64,000 nt of DNA from Chryseobacterium joostei. Lineage in GTDB: Bacteria > Bacteroidota > Bacteroidia > Flavobacteriales > Weeksellaceae. Below the pieces are notes generated by a model, which did no database searches, was not told the DNA's origin, and worked only from the letters and a program-made list of their open reading frames with translations. A program made the position numbers and the translations under genes. Positions 23,833-32,885 of the stretch are shown here, piece after piece. The stretch spans positions 4,092,001 to 4,156,000 of the forward strand of contig NZ_CP033926.1 of NCBI RefSeq assembly GCF_003815775.1. Reading direction: 5' to 3'. Position 1 is the stretch's first letter. The number at the start of each line of letters is the position of its first letter.

Positions 23833-25962
23833 TTATAAGTTACTCAGGATAAAATCTGTCATTTTCTGATACAGCTGTGGCCTGGTTTGTCCACCATAGA
23901 TTCCGTGGTTTTTATCTGGATAAGCCATGAAATCAAACTGTTTTTTATTTTGAATCAAAGCTTCAGATAATTCCATAGAGTTTTGGAAATGTACATTATC
24001 ATCAGCAGTTCCGTGGATTAGGAGGAATTTTCCTTTCAATAAATTGGCGTATTCAGTAGGAGAGTTTTTGTCATATCCATCAGGGTTTTCCTGAGGCGTT
24101 CTCATGAATCTTTCCGTGTATACTGAGTCATAATATCTCCAGTTGGTTACGGGAGCTACTGCTATACCCATTTTGAAAACATCGGCACCCTTTGTCATTG
24201 CTAAACTGGTCATGTAGCCACCAAAGCTCCATCCGAACATTCCGATTCTTCCTTTATCAATATAAGATTGGTTTCCGAACCATTTTGCTGCTGTGATCTG
24301 GTCTTCAATTTCATATTTTCCAAGGTTCATATACGTAACTTTCTTGTATTTTGCTCCTTTATAACCAGTTCCACGCCCATCTACACAAGCAACAATATAC
24401 CCTTTTTGTACAAGGTGATTGAACCACATGGCATTACCATTGTCCCAAGAGTTAGCAACCTGTTGAGACCCCGGACCAGAATACTGGAACATAAATAATG
24501 GATACTTTTTGTTAGGATCAAAATTTTTAGGCTTCATTACCCATGCATTCATTTGATCACCTACCGCATTAGGAATGGTAATGAATTCCTTTTCAACAAA
24601 ATTATCAGACTTTAATTTCTGAAGCTGATCATTGTTATTTTGAAGTTCCTTTACTGTTTTCCCACTTCCATCTTTTAAAACATAGGTATATGGTTTTGCC
24701 GCAGTAGAAGATGTTTCAATGAAATAATTATAGTTTTTGCTGAAATTGGCAGAATTATTTCCCTCAGCATTAGAAATAAGCTGAGACTTGCCACTTTCGA
24801 TATTTACTTTAGAAACAACCTTATTGATGCTTCCTTTTTCTGTAGTCTGAACATAAATTTCTTTGGATTTTGGATTGAATCCATAGTAATCTGTTACCTC
24901 CCAGTTTCCTTTAGTAATCTGTTTCTTTAGTTTGCCATCCTTGTCATACCAATATAAATGACGATTTCCGTCTCTCTCGGAAGCCCAAAGGAAAGAATCA
25001 TCCTCAAGGAACTCCATTGTTGGGCTGTCTGTATCAATCCATTTATCATCTGTTTCAGTAAATAATTTCTGAACACCCCCTGTTTTAGTATTTACCTTTA
25101 AAATATCTGAAGCATTTTGAATTCTTTCGGAAGTAATCAAAACAACCTCATCAGGCTTTGCGGTTTGCAAAACATTAGGAATGTAATAATTTTTGAATGA
25201 ACCCAGATTCAACTGCATCGTTTTTCCAGTATCTAGACGGTATAATTGTGCAGAAACTATTGAGTTCTTTTCTCCTGCTTTAGGATATTTATAACGCATT
25301 TCTCCCGGATAAAGATTTTTTCCGTAGATAGGAATATAAATCTCAGGAACCTGGCTTTCATCAGATTTTACAAATACAATGGCATCTGAATTTTTAGTCC
25401 ATTCATACTGTCTTGCATGCCCAAACTCTTCTTCATACACCCAGTCTGCCAAGCCATTGATGATTGCATTTTTCTTCCCGTCATTACTTATTTGTGTAAT
25501 TTTTCCGGAATTCAGATCCTGAAAGAATAGATTATTATCTGAAATGAAAGCAATTTTTGTTGCATCAGGTGAGAATCTTGGCTCCTGTACAGGTTTTCCA
25601 TCATTTAGACTCATTACCTTTCCGGATTTTAAATCTTTCACTTCAAATTTTCCCAGAAAAGAATGTCTGTAGATAGGATGACTTTCTTTAAGCAAAAGGA
25701 TCTTGGATTCATCATCAGAAAATTCATAGCTTTCAAAGTTTCCGTCTACAATATTTCCCTCCTTTTGAGATGTTTTATAAGAATACTTTGCAATTCCTGT
25801 TGGTTCAATAACCAGGTAATTTTCACCGCTTTTCATGGAAGTAATCCCGGCAATGCCTTTGCCACGATAATATCCTGAATATATTTTATCTAAAGTAATT
25901 TCCTGTGCAGACACATTATGAAATGCAGCAGCTATAGTAAGAGTTAAAAGTATTTTTTTCAT
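23833..25962 (-). CDS. S9B dipeptidyl peptidase IV
   Basis: An exported serine peptidase that releases N-terminal dipeptides, typically Xaa-Pro. A signal peptide (MKKILLTLTIAAAFHNVSAQ) precedes the beta-propeller (DPPIV N-terminal domain) and the alpha/beta hydrolase domain. Key residues are intact: the amino-terminus-binding DWVYEEEF (Glu near 177-179), nucleophile GWSFGGYM (Ser579), Asp654 with Asn656 in HGTADDNVHF, and His686 in KNHGIYG. I chose the ATG at 25962. A longer ATG at 25983 lies inside the -7 element of a full promoter (25981-26010). It sits upstream of three peptide transporter genes, which suggests a role in feeding dipeptides to them. Confidence 0.95.
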   Translation of the reverse strand: MKKILLTLTIAAAFHNVSAQEITLDKIYSGYYRGKGIAGITSMKSGENYLVIEPTGIAKYSYKTSQKEGNIVDGNFESYEFSDDESKILLLKESHPIYRHSFLGKFEVKDLKSGKVMSLNDGKPVQEPRFSPDATKIAFISDNNLFFQDLNSGKITQISNDGKKNAIINGLADWVYEEEFGHARQYEWTKNSDAIVFVKSDESQVPEIYIPIYGKNLYPGEMRYKYPKAGEKNSIVSAQLYRLDTGKTMQLNLGSFKNYYIPNVLQTAKPDEVVLITSERIQNASDILKVNTKTGGVQKLFTETDDKWIDTDSPTMEFLEDDSFLWASERDGNRHLYWYDKDGKLKKQITKGNWEVTDYYGFNPKSKEIYVQTTEKGSINKVVSKVNIESGKSQLISNAEGNNSANFSKNYNYFIETSSTAAKPYTYVLKDGSGKTVKELQNNNDQLQKLKSDNFVEKEFITIPNAVGDQMNAWVMKPKNFDPNKKYPLFMFQYSGPGSQQVANSWDNGNAMWFNHLVQKGYIVACVDGRGTGYKGAKYKKVTYMNLGKYEIEDQITAAKWFGNQSYIDKGRIGMFGWSFGGYMTSLAMTKGADVFKMGIAVAPVTNWRYYDSVYTERFMRTPQENPDGYDKNSPTEYANLLKGKFLLIHGTADDNVHFQNSMELSEALIQNKKQFDFMAYPDKNHGIYGGQTRPQLYQKMTDFILSNL

Positions 25963-25980
25963 TTCTAATTTTAATGATTC

Positions 25981-26010
25981 CAAATTTAATAATTCTTACT
26001 TACATAGCAA
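25981..26010 (-). promoter_or_regulatory. Promoter of the DPP4 gene
   Basis: On the minus strand TTG (26008-26010), 19 bp, TAAATTTG (25981-25988), matching TTG/TAnnTTTG. It places transcription start near 25974 and supports the start codon at 25962. Confidence 0.75.
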
Positions 26011-26011
26011 T

Positions 26012-26046
26012 ATAAAACAAAGATCAGAACACTAGGTCCTGATCTT
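26012..26046 (-). terminator. Terminator after the double-glycine peptide gene
   Basis: AAGATCAG (26020-26027) pairs with CTGATCTT (26039-26046); the minus strand continues TTGTTTTAT. It ends 5 bp after the stop of the small peptide gene. Confidence 0.65.
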
Positions 26047-26051
26047 GTATG

Positions 26052-26276
26052 CTAATTTGCTACATGAACTGTCCCTGGATCTCCTGTCTCCGGTGGATAA
26101 TATCCCTCGGTAGCACAGGTTGGATAAGAAGAATTACACGGAACTTCCTCTGTTCCTCCAATCCACCAGATTCTTAGCTTACAGGTTACCCCATCTACAC
26201 ATCTTCTCATCCCCGGTAAAACTCCGCCATTTACTTCCTTTAATTGTACTCTTGAAATTTTTTTGAAATTTTTCAT
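26052..26276 (-). CDS. Double-glycine leader peptide, bacteriocin-like precursor
   Basis: The 74-aa product starts MKNFKKISRVQLKEVNGG, a double-glycine leader of the type cut by C39-peptidase ABC exporters. The 56-residue core (VLPGMRRC onward) has four cysteines (26, 32, 47 and 54), two adjacent tryptophans and a Gly/Pro-rich tail, so a disulfide-stabilised peptide is possible. Such peptides are common in Chryseobacterium and usually annotated as bacteriocin-like. No exporter or immunity gene is next to it. The gene has its own terminator. Antimicrobial activity is not shown; it might equally be a signal or other exported peptide. Confidence 0.7.
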   Translation of the reverse strand: MKNFKKISRVQLKEVNGGVLPGMRRCVDGVTCKLRIWWIGGTEEVPCNSSYPTCATEGYYPPETGDPGTVHVAN

Positions 26277-26406
26277 GGTAAATATTTTTTTATTAGTAAC
26301 CCTAAGCTAAGTAAAAAATTCATTGAATAGTGAAATTTTAAAAAAAAGATAATTTGGCAGAAAAATTGAATGTATATAATTACAAATCAAATCAAAAATA
26401 ATAATT

Positions 26407-26880
26407 ATGGAAACGAATGCATACAACCAGAAACTGAACCGCTATGTATTGAACGACCAAATTGTCTATACAGGTTTTTCCAGTTTTGATGATGCCACAG
26501 AATATGCTCACAAGAAAGGTGGAATATTGGTGGAAGTGGGGTTTAAGGGCGGTAACGATAACCCTGAGATTATGGATGAAGCTGGGTTGATAGAAAAAAA
26601 ACTTCATTACTATGTGTATGCAGGCGATGAATACAAGTTTATCCACTCATCTGATCCCGGATTTAGAAAATATGCAGAAGAACTGCAGAAAATTAAGGCA
26701 AAGAATGATAAAACAAGTCCCGATGAAAGATATTTTGCCAATTTTGAAATTGAGAATATAGAAGATCCAATCATTGTGATCAAAAATGACCATTTTGAAT
26801 CGGTAACATCAAGAGAGCGTTCAAAGTATTTGAAACATGCCAAAGTTTATGAATTAGGGGTATCCCTGCCAAAATCTTAA
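26407..26880 (+). CDS. Conserved hypothetical protein, 157 aa
   Basis: I do not recognise the family. The protein is soluble, acidic and has no signal peptide or membrane segment. It begins METNAYNQKLNRYVLNDQIV and contains a charged middle (KYAEELQKIKAKNDKTSPDE) and the end YLKHAKVYELGVSLPKS. It lies 10 bp upstream of the DUF6496 gene and both share one terminator, so they form a small operon diverging from the double-glycine peptide gene. Confidence 0.65.
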   Translation: METNAYNQKLNRYVLNDQIVYTGFSSFDDATEYAHKKGGILVEVGFKGGNDNPEIMDEAGLIEKKLHYYVYAGDEYKFIHSSDPGFRKYAEELQKIKAKNDKTSPDERYFANFEIENIEDPIIVIKNDHFESVTSRERSKYLKHAKVYELGVSLPKS

Positions 26881-26890
26881 AAAAAATATC

Positions 26891-27079
26891 ATGAGCAAGA
26901 CAAAATATTCAGATAAAGCTCAGGACAAAGTAGGAGAAGTGATGCACGAATTCAAGGAGGGAAAGTTGAAATCTTCTTCCGGAAAGAAAGTGACAAGCAG
27001 AAAACAAGCTATTGCTATCGGTATTTCTGAAGCAAGAGAAGAGGGATTGAAAGTGCCTCCAAAGAAAAAAAGTAAATAA
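26891..27079 (+). CDS. DUF6496 small basic protein, 62 aa
   Basis: A lysine-rich protein starting MSKTKYSDKAQDKVGEVMHE and ending VPPKKKSK. It contains the pattern KVGEVMHEFKEGKLKSS followed by VTSRKQAIAIGISEAR that is typical of DUF6496 proteins, widespread and of unknown function. The charge suggests nucleic acid binding, but that is only inference. It is the second gene of a two-gene operon. Confidence 0.8.
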   Translation: MSKTKYSDKAQDKVGEVMHEFKEGKLKSSSGKKVTSRKQAIAIGISEAREEGLKVPPKKKSK

Positions 27080-27080
27080 T

Positions 27081-27127
27081 TTCAATAAAAAAATGCCCGC
27101 AAAATTTTGCAGGCATTTTTTTATTGA
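27081..27127. terminator. Long bidirectional terminator
   Basis: TCAATAAAAAAATGCC and GGCATTTTTTTATTGA flank GCAAAATTTTGC, giving a palindrome of nearly 46 bp with A and T tracts on both sides. It sits between the DUF6496 gene and the convergent phosphorylase gene and can serve both. Confidence 0.88.
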
Positions 27128-27205
27128 AAAGCAAATAATCTAATTTGTAAACACTAAAAAAATAGATATAGGTGATTGCTTTTGTATCGTTGCTTTACTT
27201 TCTTG

Positions 27206-28870
27206 CTATTCAGCTTGATTATAAAGTATTCTATAATATTCATCAGCCATTCTATCACTATTGAACTGTTCTTTTACATCGTTCATAGCATTCTGCTGAA
27301 TCTTTCTCCACTGATCAGGATTGTCATAATAGGATGGGAGAATTTCGTTTTCAAGGATTTCATATAATTTGTTCAAATCATAGTTGTCCTGTTCATAAAT
27401 GCTCATATTCAGATAATCTGCCTTTGGTACAACAAATGAATTTTCTCCATGCTTTGCAAACTCAGGAATCCAGCCATCATCTGTGGATAAGTTAACGGAG
27501 CCATTCATCGCGGCAGTCATTCCTGAAGTTCCTGAAGCTTCCCTTGGAACTCTTGGGTTATTTAGCCATAGATCAGAACCTTGCTTTAATGATTTACTTA
27601 AAGAAAGCTCATAGCCTGTAAGAACAGCCATGTTTTTGTGATTTTTACTTTCTTCGACTAAGAGGTTGAAAGTAGAAATCGCAGAATAATCCATTGGGTA
27701 AGGTTTTCCAGCCCAAATAATTTGCACCGGATATTTGGGATTGTTCAGAAGTCTGTAGAATCTGTCTTTGTCATGTAAGAGAAGATCTGCACGTTTGTAA
27801 CCTGCGAATCTTCTGGCCCAGACAATGGTGAAAACATTGGGGTTGAATAAATTTCCGGTTTGGTCAGCTACAATGCTGAACAATTTTTTCTTCAAATGCT
27901 TTTTACGATAGTCAAAAACAGTATCATCGTTTTCATCCTTTGCATTGTAAAGAGGTTTATCGGCCCAATATTTAAATTCCTGTGCATTGGTGATGGATGT
28001 AATCTCGCAGATTCCGGGGTATTTATTCCACATCGCTCGGGAAACTACACCGTGAAGCTGTGAAACACCATTGGCTATTCTTGCCATTTTAAGGGCACAA
28101 AGAGAGTGGTTGAAACGTTCATCCTCAATACCTTCAATGCTTTTTACCTCATCCATACTATATCCGGAGAAATAAGACATGTCATAGCATAGTTTAAAAT
28201 TATGCTTTTCATTTCCTGCCTCTTCAGGAGTGTGGGTGGTGAAAACCAGTTTCTCTTTAACCTTATTCAGGTCCCCATTATATTTTTTTAACAGATAAAA
28301 TGCTGCGGGAAGTCCGTGGGCTTCATTCAGATGATAAACATCTCTTTCAATGTTCATTTCATCCAGTAATTTTGCTCCTCCTTTTCCTAGCAGAATATAT
28401 TGAGCCAGTTTTGTGGATTCATTGGCATCATATAATTTGTGACAGATTGTTTTGGAAACATGATCGTTTTCAGGAACATCCGTAGAAAGAAAAAACATAG
28501 GTGCTGTATTGAAAATTTCAGGATCAAGGTACCAAACCTTTACCCAAACAGGTGCACTGTGGATTTCGATTTGAAATTTTATTCCTGTATCTTCAAGAAA
28601 ACTGTACATTTTTCTCGTCCATACTGGTTGCAGGGTTTGATCATGATTTCTTGCCTGGTCATAGTAACCGAATTTCCAAAGAATACCGATTCCGATAAGA
28701 TCCTGCTTTAGGTTATAAGCGCTTCTCATATGAGATCCTGCCAGAAAACCAAGTCCTCCTGAATATATTTTTAATACCTGCTCAAGGGCAAATTCCATTG
28801 AAAAATAAGCGGTTCTTTTTGAATATTGGGGATTGATGTGGTAGGGTATTTTAAAATTCCTGAAATCCAT
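27206..28870 (-). CDS. Glycogen/alpha-glucan phosphorylase-like protein (GT35), short form
   Basis: The 554-aa protein belongs to the short alpha-glucan phosphorylase type of GT35: AYFSMEFALEQVLKIYSGGLG at the N terminus, YHLNEAHGLPAAFYLL, TTHTPEEAGNEKH, WARRFAGYKRADLLL and EASGTSGMTAAMNGS. Active phosphorylases release glucose-1-phosphate from glycogen with a PLP cofactor bound by the lysine in SGTGNMK. Here the aligned position (residue 452) is threonine, so PLP binding by that residue is not possible. Full-length GlgP is about 800 aa. No glg genes are adjacent except the half-synthase at 39795. Activity should be treated as unproven. Confidence 0.82.
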   Translation of the reverse strand: MDFRNFKIPYHINPQYSKRTAYFSMEFALEQVLKIYSGGLGFLAGSHMRSAYNLKQDLIGIGILWKFGYYDQARNHDQTLQPVWTRKMYSFLEDTGIKFQIEIHSAPVWVKVWYLDPEIFNTAPMFFLSTDVPENDHVSKTICHKLYDANESTKLAQYILLGKGGAKLLDEMNIERDVYHLNEAHGLPAAFYLLKKYNGDLNKVKEKLVFTTHTPEEAGNEKHNFKLCYDMSYFSGYSMDEVKSIEGIEDERFNHSLCALKMARIANGVSQLHGVVSRAMWNKYPGICEITSITNAQEFKYWADKPLYNAKDENDDTVFDYRKKHLKKKLFSIVADQTGNLFNPNVFTIVWARRFAGYKRADLLLHDKDRFYRLLNNPKYPVQIIWAGKPYPMDYSAISTFNLLVEESKNHKNMAVLTGYELSLSKSLKQGSDLWLNNPRVPREASGTSGMTAAMNGSVNLSTDDGWIPEFAKHGENSFVVPKADYLNMSIYEQDNYDLNKLYEILENEILPSYYDNPDQWRKIQQNAMNDVKEQFNSDRMADEYYRILYNQAE

Positions 28871-29072
28871 AAATACTGATTTGTGTTAGAAGAAGCAAAG
28901 GTATTGATTATGAAAATAAACTTTACATTAATTAATAGATAAATTAATTTTAAAAGTAGGTGTTGAATAGTTTTTTTACTTATCTTTAAGAGTGTAAAAT
29001 TTTGATTATCAAAAACTTTTAACGGTGAGGGCCAATGGCTGCATGTGTTCTAATTAAATAAAAAAATCACAC

Positions 29073-29870
29073 ATGAAAAAGACATTTTCTGAGGAAGATC
29101 TGATCAAGAATCTGAGTTTGTATTACCTGAACAGGCATTTGAAAAAAAAGCCCATAGAAAAGTATCACCGTACCATAGATGAATCTCCGCTTCATGATCG
29201 TGAAAAATATAGAAAAAAATCAGAGATTCTTCTTCTCAACTCTTTTATGCATCATTTCCCCGAAGTGAAATTTGAAAACTTTACCTGCGAGAGTCCCGAC
29301 TTTATCGCAAAGCTAAACGACAAAAAAATCGGAATAGAGTTGACTGAAGTTATCAACCATCTGGAAATGAAAAAAGTGGAAAGCACTTTGAATAAAATGT
29401 TCCGTCAGGCAGAAATATTATTAGAACAAGAAGACACCACGAAATATCGTGGTGTTTATTTTTTAGAATTCCATCCCAATATAAAGTTTGATCATATAGA
29501 GGAGCAGGAAGAAAATATTATCAGTATTTATAAAAGCATTAAAAAAAATAAAGGAATAGGATGTGTGAAAAGTGTGAGAAAATCCTTTCATCGAAGAAAT
29601 GTCTTTATTACCCACGAATACAGCATGAATCTTTTTGATGAATTATGTTCCGAGAAAATTCTGGAACTTATCGAAAAGAAAAATGAAAAGTTTCCTTACT
29701 ACGATACTTCTGTAGATGAATGCTGGCTGGTGATTGTTTCAGACATGAACTCCATTGCTTCCCGATATACCTTTATTCAGGATAAGGAGCATTTGAATGA
29801 AGTGAAAAGTCCTTTTCATAAAATCTTTCATCTTGAAAACCTTTGTGGGAACATTACAAGTATAAAATAA
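29073..29870 (+). CDS. Hypothetical protein with a PD-(D/E)XK-like motif
   Basis: No named family is recognised. The 265-aa soluble protein contains ESPDFIAKLNDKKIGIELTEV: proline-aspartate (75-76), then a glutamate at 89 in IGIELT, the layout of a PD-(D/E)XK nuclease core with threonine where the lysine is usual. An upstream acidic, helical segment (KKSEILLLNSFMHHFPEV) could supply the first helix. The C-terminal half includes DECWLVIVSDMN, a hydrophobic strand. It stands alone between the phosphorylase gene and a secreted-protein gene, without a methylase or toxin partner. Nuclease activity is a hypothesis from the motif only. Confidence 0.6.
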   Translation: MKKTFSEEDLIKNLSLYYLNRHLKKKPIEKYHRTIDESPLHDREKYRKKSEILLLNSFMHHFPEVKFENFTCESPDFIAKLNDKKIGIELTEVINHLEMKKVESTLNKMFRQAEILLEQEDTTKYRGVYFLEFHPNIKFDHIEEQEENIISIYKSIKKNKGIGCVKSVRKSFHRRNVFITHEYSMNLFDELCSEKILELIEKKNEKFPYYDTSVDECWLVIVSDMNSIASRYTFIQDKEHLNEVKSPFHKIFHLENLCGNITSIK

Positions 29871-29942
29871 GTTAAATTCATTATATTATTAGTAATAAAT
29901 TTATGTATTGATTTAAAATATTTCAAAATTATTTGAATTTTA

Positions 29943-29972
29943 TTGTTTGTTATTAAATTATAGGTATATTTG
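29943..29972 (+). promoter_or_regulatory. Promoter of the T9SS type B cargo gene
   Basis: TTG (29943-29945), 19 bp, TATATTTG (29965-29972), a full match in sequence and spacing to the Bacteroidota promoter. It leaves about 50 nt of leader before the ATG at 30031. Confidence 0.75.
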
Positions 29973-30030
29973 GTATGGGTTGGGTATTTGCCTGACTGTT
30001 AACTGATTCAACCATAAAAACTATATATCT

Positions 30031-32133
30031 ATGAGAAAAACTTTACTTTTTATTCTTCTATGTATATCCCATACCTTTTATTCTCAGGCAGATTGTGCAT
30101 CGGCACTGGCTGTTTGTGGTAACTCAAATATTACATATAGTCCATCAGGTTATGGTACCATCAAGGAATTGGTGAATTCAGGGAGCTGCTTGGATGCAAC
30201 GGGTGAGCATAATTCGATTTGGTATAAAATTACAATTGCTAATGGAGGAACCCTTACCTTTGATTTGGTTCCGAATAATCCGGATGCCGATTATGACTGG
30301 GCAATTTTTGGTCCCAATGTAAACTGTGGAAGTTTAGGAGCGCCTATACGTTGTAATGCAGCAACGGTGATAGGACCCGGACCTGCTACAGGATTGAATA
30401 TGACAAGTACCATTACAAATGCCTTAGGAGGATCACTAACGCCTTATTGTAAATATTTGGATGTTTTACCGGGACAAACTTATTATTTATTTATCGATAA
30501 CTGGGTGAGCAGTACAAGCAGTACAACGGCACCATTTTCTTTGACATGGGGAGGAACGGCAACATTGGCGTCACCATTTACAGACCCAAATATTCAGACT
30601 TATCCTTTTATTCCTCCAGGGGTTTCTCCAGCTAATCCTTCAGACCCAAGAGAGGTTGTTATTTGTTCTAGCTCGGTTCTGTTTGATTTTTCTACATTAT
30701 CACCGGGCATTATAAATGGTAATCAACATTTTAGTGTAAGCTATCATACCACTCAAAATGATGCCTTAACCGGGAATAATCCTATTACAACTCCAATAAC
30801 AGTAAACACAACTACGGTTTTCTATTACAGTATTAGTTATACGGATGCTGCTAATCCCGGTAATCCGCTCAATAAGTGTAAGCAGGTTGGAAAGTTTAAA
30901 TTCAAAGATGGCTCCATCACGGTTAAAAATGCAACTTTAACCGAGTGTAACAATAATAATGCGGGAACGGCATTATTTGACCTGACAACTGCTGATGTTA
31001 TTGGTATTCCAAATGTGACGAAGAAATATTATCACACGATGGCAGATCTCAATGCTGGGACCAATGAGATTACAACACCTACAGCTTTTGTTTCGGCTGA
31101 GGGAACCATTTATGTGAAAGTGATCTCTGAGTTTGGATGCTTTTCAGTGGCTAAGATTACTTTAAAATTTCATCCTGTAGTGGTTGTAAATGAAACTACT
31201 CTTAGATCCTGTTTTATTGAAACTAATTCTGCTACAGCATCATTTAATCTTATCAATGCTTCAGTGACAGGTCCGCAAAATACAGTGAAAAAGTATTATC
31301 CATCTCTTTCTGATGCAATTAATCAAACCAATGAAATTCCAACTCCTGCCAATTATATAGCTCCGAATGGAGTAGTATATGTAAGAGTTTTAAACGCTCA
31401 AGGTTGTTATGCTATAGCCAAGATTACCTTAGTGGTAATTCCGCCAGTATATTCTGCTATCCTTAAAGATAAAATTATTTGTGCTGAAGATAAGACGATA
31501 TTGGATGCTGGGCCAGGATTCAAAAGTTATGAGTGGAGTACCGGTGCTACAACCCAGACCATTAATGTAGGAATTGGAGTGTATTGGGTAAAACTTAAAA
31601 CTGGAGAATGTGTGACTACCCAAACTGTGAAAGTGATAGCATCTGAACAGCCGGTTGTTTCCAGCATTGATATTACAAATAGTTCAGTAACAGTATCGGT
31701 AATAGGAGGAAATCCGGCTTACAAATACTCTCTGGATAATATTGTTTGGCAGGATTCCAATGTTTTCAGCAACCTTCCAAGAGGAGATTATAAAATATTT
31801 GTAAAGGATGCTTACGACTGTGATCCTATTGTAGTTGAAATTGTTGTGCCGAATTTAATTAATGTTATTACTCCCAACGCAGATGGAATCAATGATGTCA
31901 TCGATTACTCTGCATTAGGCGGAAAACAAAACCTCATCATCAATGTTTTTGACAGATATGGAACAAAAATTCATCAGGCAGATAAGCTTAATGGCTATAA
32001 ATGGGACGGAACTGTTGCTGGTAGGAGAGTGCCTACAGGAACCTATTGGTATTCCGTATTATGGAATGAAAATGACAAGAAAAGCACACCTGTTAAATTT
32101 ACAGGCTGGGTACTAGTTAAAAATAGGGAATAA
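30031..32133 (+). CDS. Large secreted protein with T9SS type B sorting domain
   Basis: A signal peptide (MRKTLLFILLCISHTFYSQ) is followed by an N-terminal domain starting ADCASALAVCGNSNITYSP, with WYKITIANGGTLTFDLVP, YDWAIFGP and QTYYLFIDNW, as in many Bacteroidota surface proteins. Two tandem repeats of about 85 residues follow (each with KKYY, then EI.TP, then VKVISEFGC or VRVLNAQGC and AKITL). The last 90 residues are a gliding-motility-type (type B) T9SS target domain: TPNADGINDVIDY, FDRYGTKIHQADK, WDGT and VPTGTYWYSV. It is expected to be moved to the cell surface by the GldKLMN system. Substrate or adhesive role unknown. Confidence 0.88.
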   Translation: MRKTLLFILLCISHTFYSQADCASALAVCGNSNITYSPSGYGTIKELVNSGSCLDATGEHNSIWYKITIANGGTLTFDLVPNNPDADYDWAIFGPNVNCGSLGAPIRCNAATVIGPGPATGLNMTSTITNALGGSLTPYCKYLDVLPGQTYYLFIDNWVSSTSSTTAPFSLTWGGTATLASPFTDPNIQTYPFIPPGVSPANPSDPREVVICSSSVLFDFSTLSPGIINGNQHFSVSYHTTQNDALTGNNPITTPITVNTTTVFYYSISYTDAANPGNPLNKCKQVGKFKFKDGSITVKNATLTECNNNNAGTALFDLTTADVIGIPNVTKKYYHTMADLNAGTNEITTPTAFVSAEGTIYVKVISEFGCFSVAKITLKFHPVVVVNETTLRSCFIETNSATASFNLINASVTGPQNTVKKYYPSLSDAINQTNEIPTPANYIAPNGVVYVRVLNAQGCYAIAKITLVVIPPVYSAILKDKIICAEDKTILDAGPGFKSYEWSTGATTQTINVGIGVYWVKLKTGECVTTQTVKVIASEQPVVSSIDITNSSVTVSVIGGNPAYKYSLDNIVWQDSNVFSNLPRGDYKIFVKDAYDCDPIVVEIVVPNLINVITPNADGINDVIDYSALGGKQNLIINVFDRYGTKIHQADKLNGYKWDGTVAGRRVPTGTYWYSVLWNENDKKSTPVKFTGWVLVKNRE

Positions 32134-32157
32134 TTATCTGTTATAAATATTATACAT

Positions 32158-32194
32158 AGATAAAACCACTTCAGAAGAGGTGGTTTTTATCTAT
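32158..32194 (+). terminator. Terminator after the T9SS cargo gene
   Basis: AGATAAAACCACTTC and GAGGTGGTTTTTATCT form a long stem around AGAA. T residues within the 3' arm act as the T tract. Confidence 0.8.
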
Positions 32195-32228
32195 ACTTTT
32201 TTTACATTAGTTATTGAAAATAGAAAGA

Positions 32229-32819
32229 ATGAAAGACCTTTTTGTAAAACGCTTTGAGTATTATAAATCTCTTGGTGATAAAACATTTAGCCAGTTATCT
32301 GATGAACAGATCTTCTGGCAGTATAATGAAGAAAGTAATTCCATAGCGGTAGTTGTAAAGCATGTTGCAGGAAATATGCTGTCGAGATGGACTAACTTTT
32401 TGACTGAAGATGGAGAGAAATCCTGGCGCCATCGTGATGAAGAGTTTGTAAGCGCATTTAAAACAAAAGCTGAAGTTATTGAATATTGGGAAAAAGGCTG
32501 GGCATGTTTTTTTAATGCCTTAGATCAGATTAATGATGAAAATCTTTACACAATAATTCAGATAAGAGGAGAGTCGCATCCTGTTATTGACGCTGTTTTT
32601 CGGCAGTTGGCTCACTATCCTTACCACATCGGACAGATTATTTATATTGCGAAAATGATAAAAAATAATGACTGGAACACCCTTTCCATTGCTAGAAACA
32701 AATCCCAGGAGTTTAATAATGAAATGAAAAGTAAATTTTCAGGTGGAGAACCAGATTCCAATTCATCGCCGGTTTGCTTTCAAAACAGTCCGGAAGTAAG
32801 GGATGAATATAAACAATAG
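32229..32819 (+). CDS. DUF1572 / DinB-like protein
   Basis: A four-helix DinB-superfamily protein of 196 aa. Signatures are YKSLGDKTFSQLSDEQIFWQ, VKHVAGNMLSRWTNFLT with a histidine, RHRDEEF, and LAHYPYHIGQIIYIAKM with two more histidines. These three histidine positions form the metal site in the superfamily. I chose the ATG at 32229 (MKDLFVKRF) over an upstream TTG at 32214. Function is unknown; relatives are metal-dependent thiol transferases or stress proteins. Confidence 0.85.
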   Translation: MKDLFVKRFEYYKSLGDKTFSQLSDEQIFWQYNEESNSIAVVVKHVAGNMLSRWTNFLTEDGEKSWRHRDEEFVSAFKTKAEVIEYWEKGWACFFNALDQINDENLYTIIQIRGESHPVIDAVFRQLAHYPYHIGQIIYIAKMIKNNDWNTLSIARNKSQEFNNEMKSKFSGGEPDSNSSPVCFQNSPEVRDEYKQ

Positions 32820-32831
32820 ATTGAATCAATC

Positions 32832-32860
32832 TTGGATTATTATTAAAATTACTATCTTTG
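32832..32860 (+). promoter_or_regulatory. Promoter of mtaB
   Basis: TTG (32832-32834), 18 bp, TATCTTTG (32853-32860), an exact Bacteroidota promoter. AGGAG lies just before the ATG at 32886, a Shine-Dalgarno-like site that is rare in this window. Confidence 0.85.
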
Positions 32861-32885
32861 CACCCATAAAATTCAGGAGTAACAA

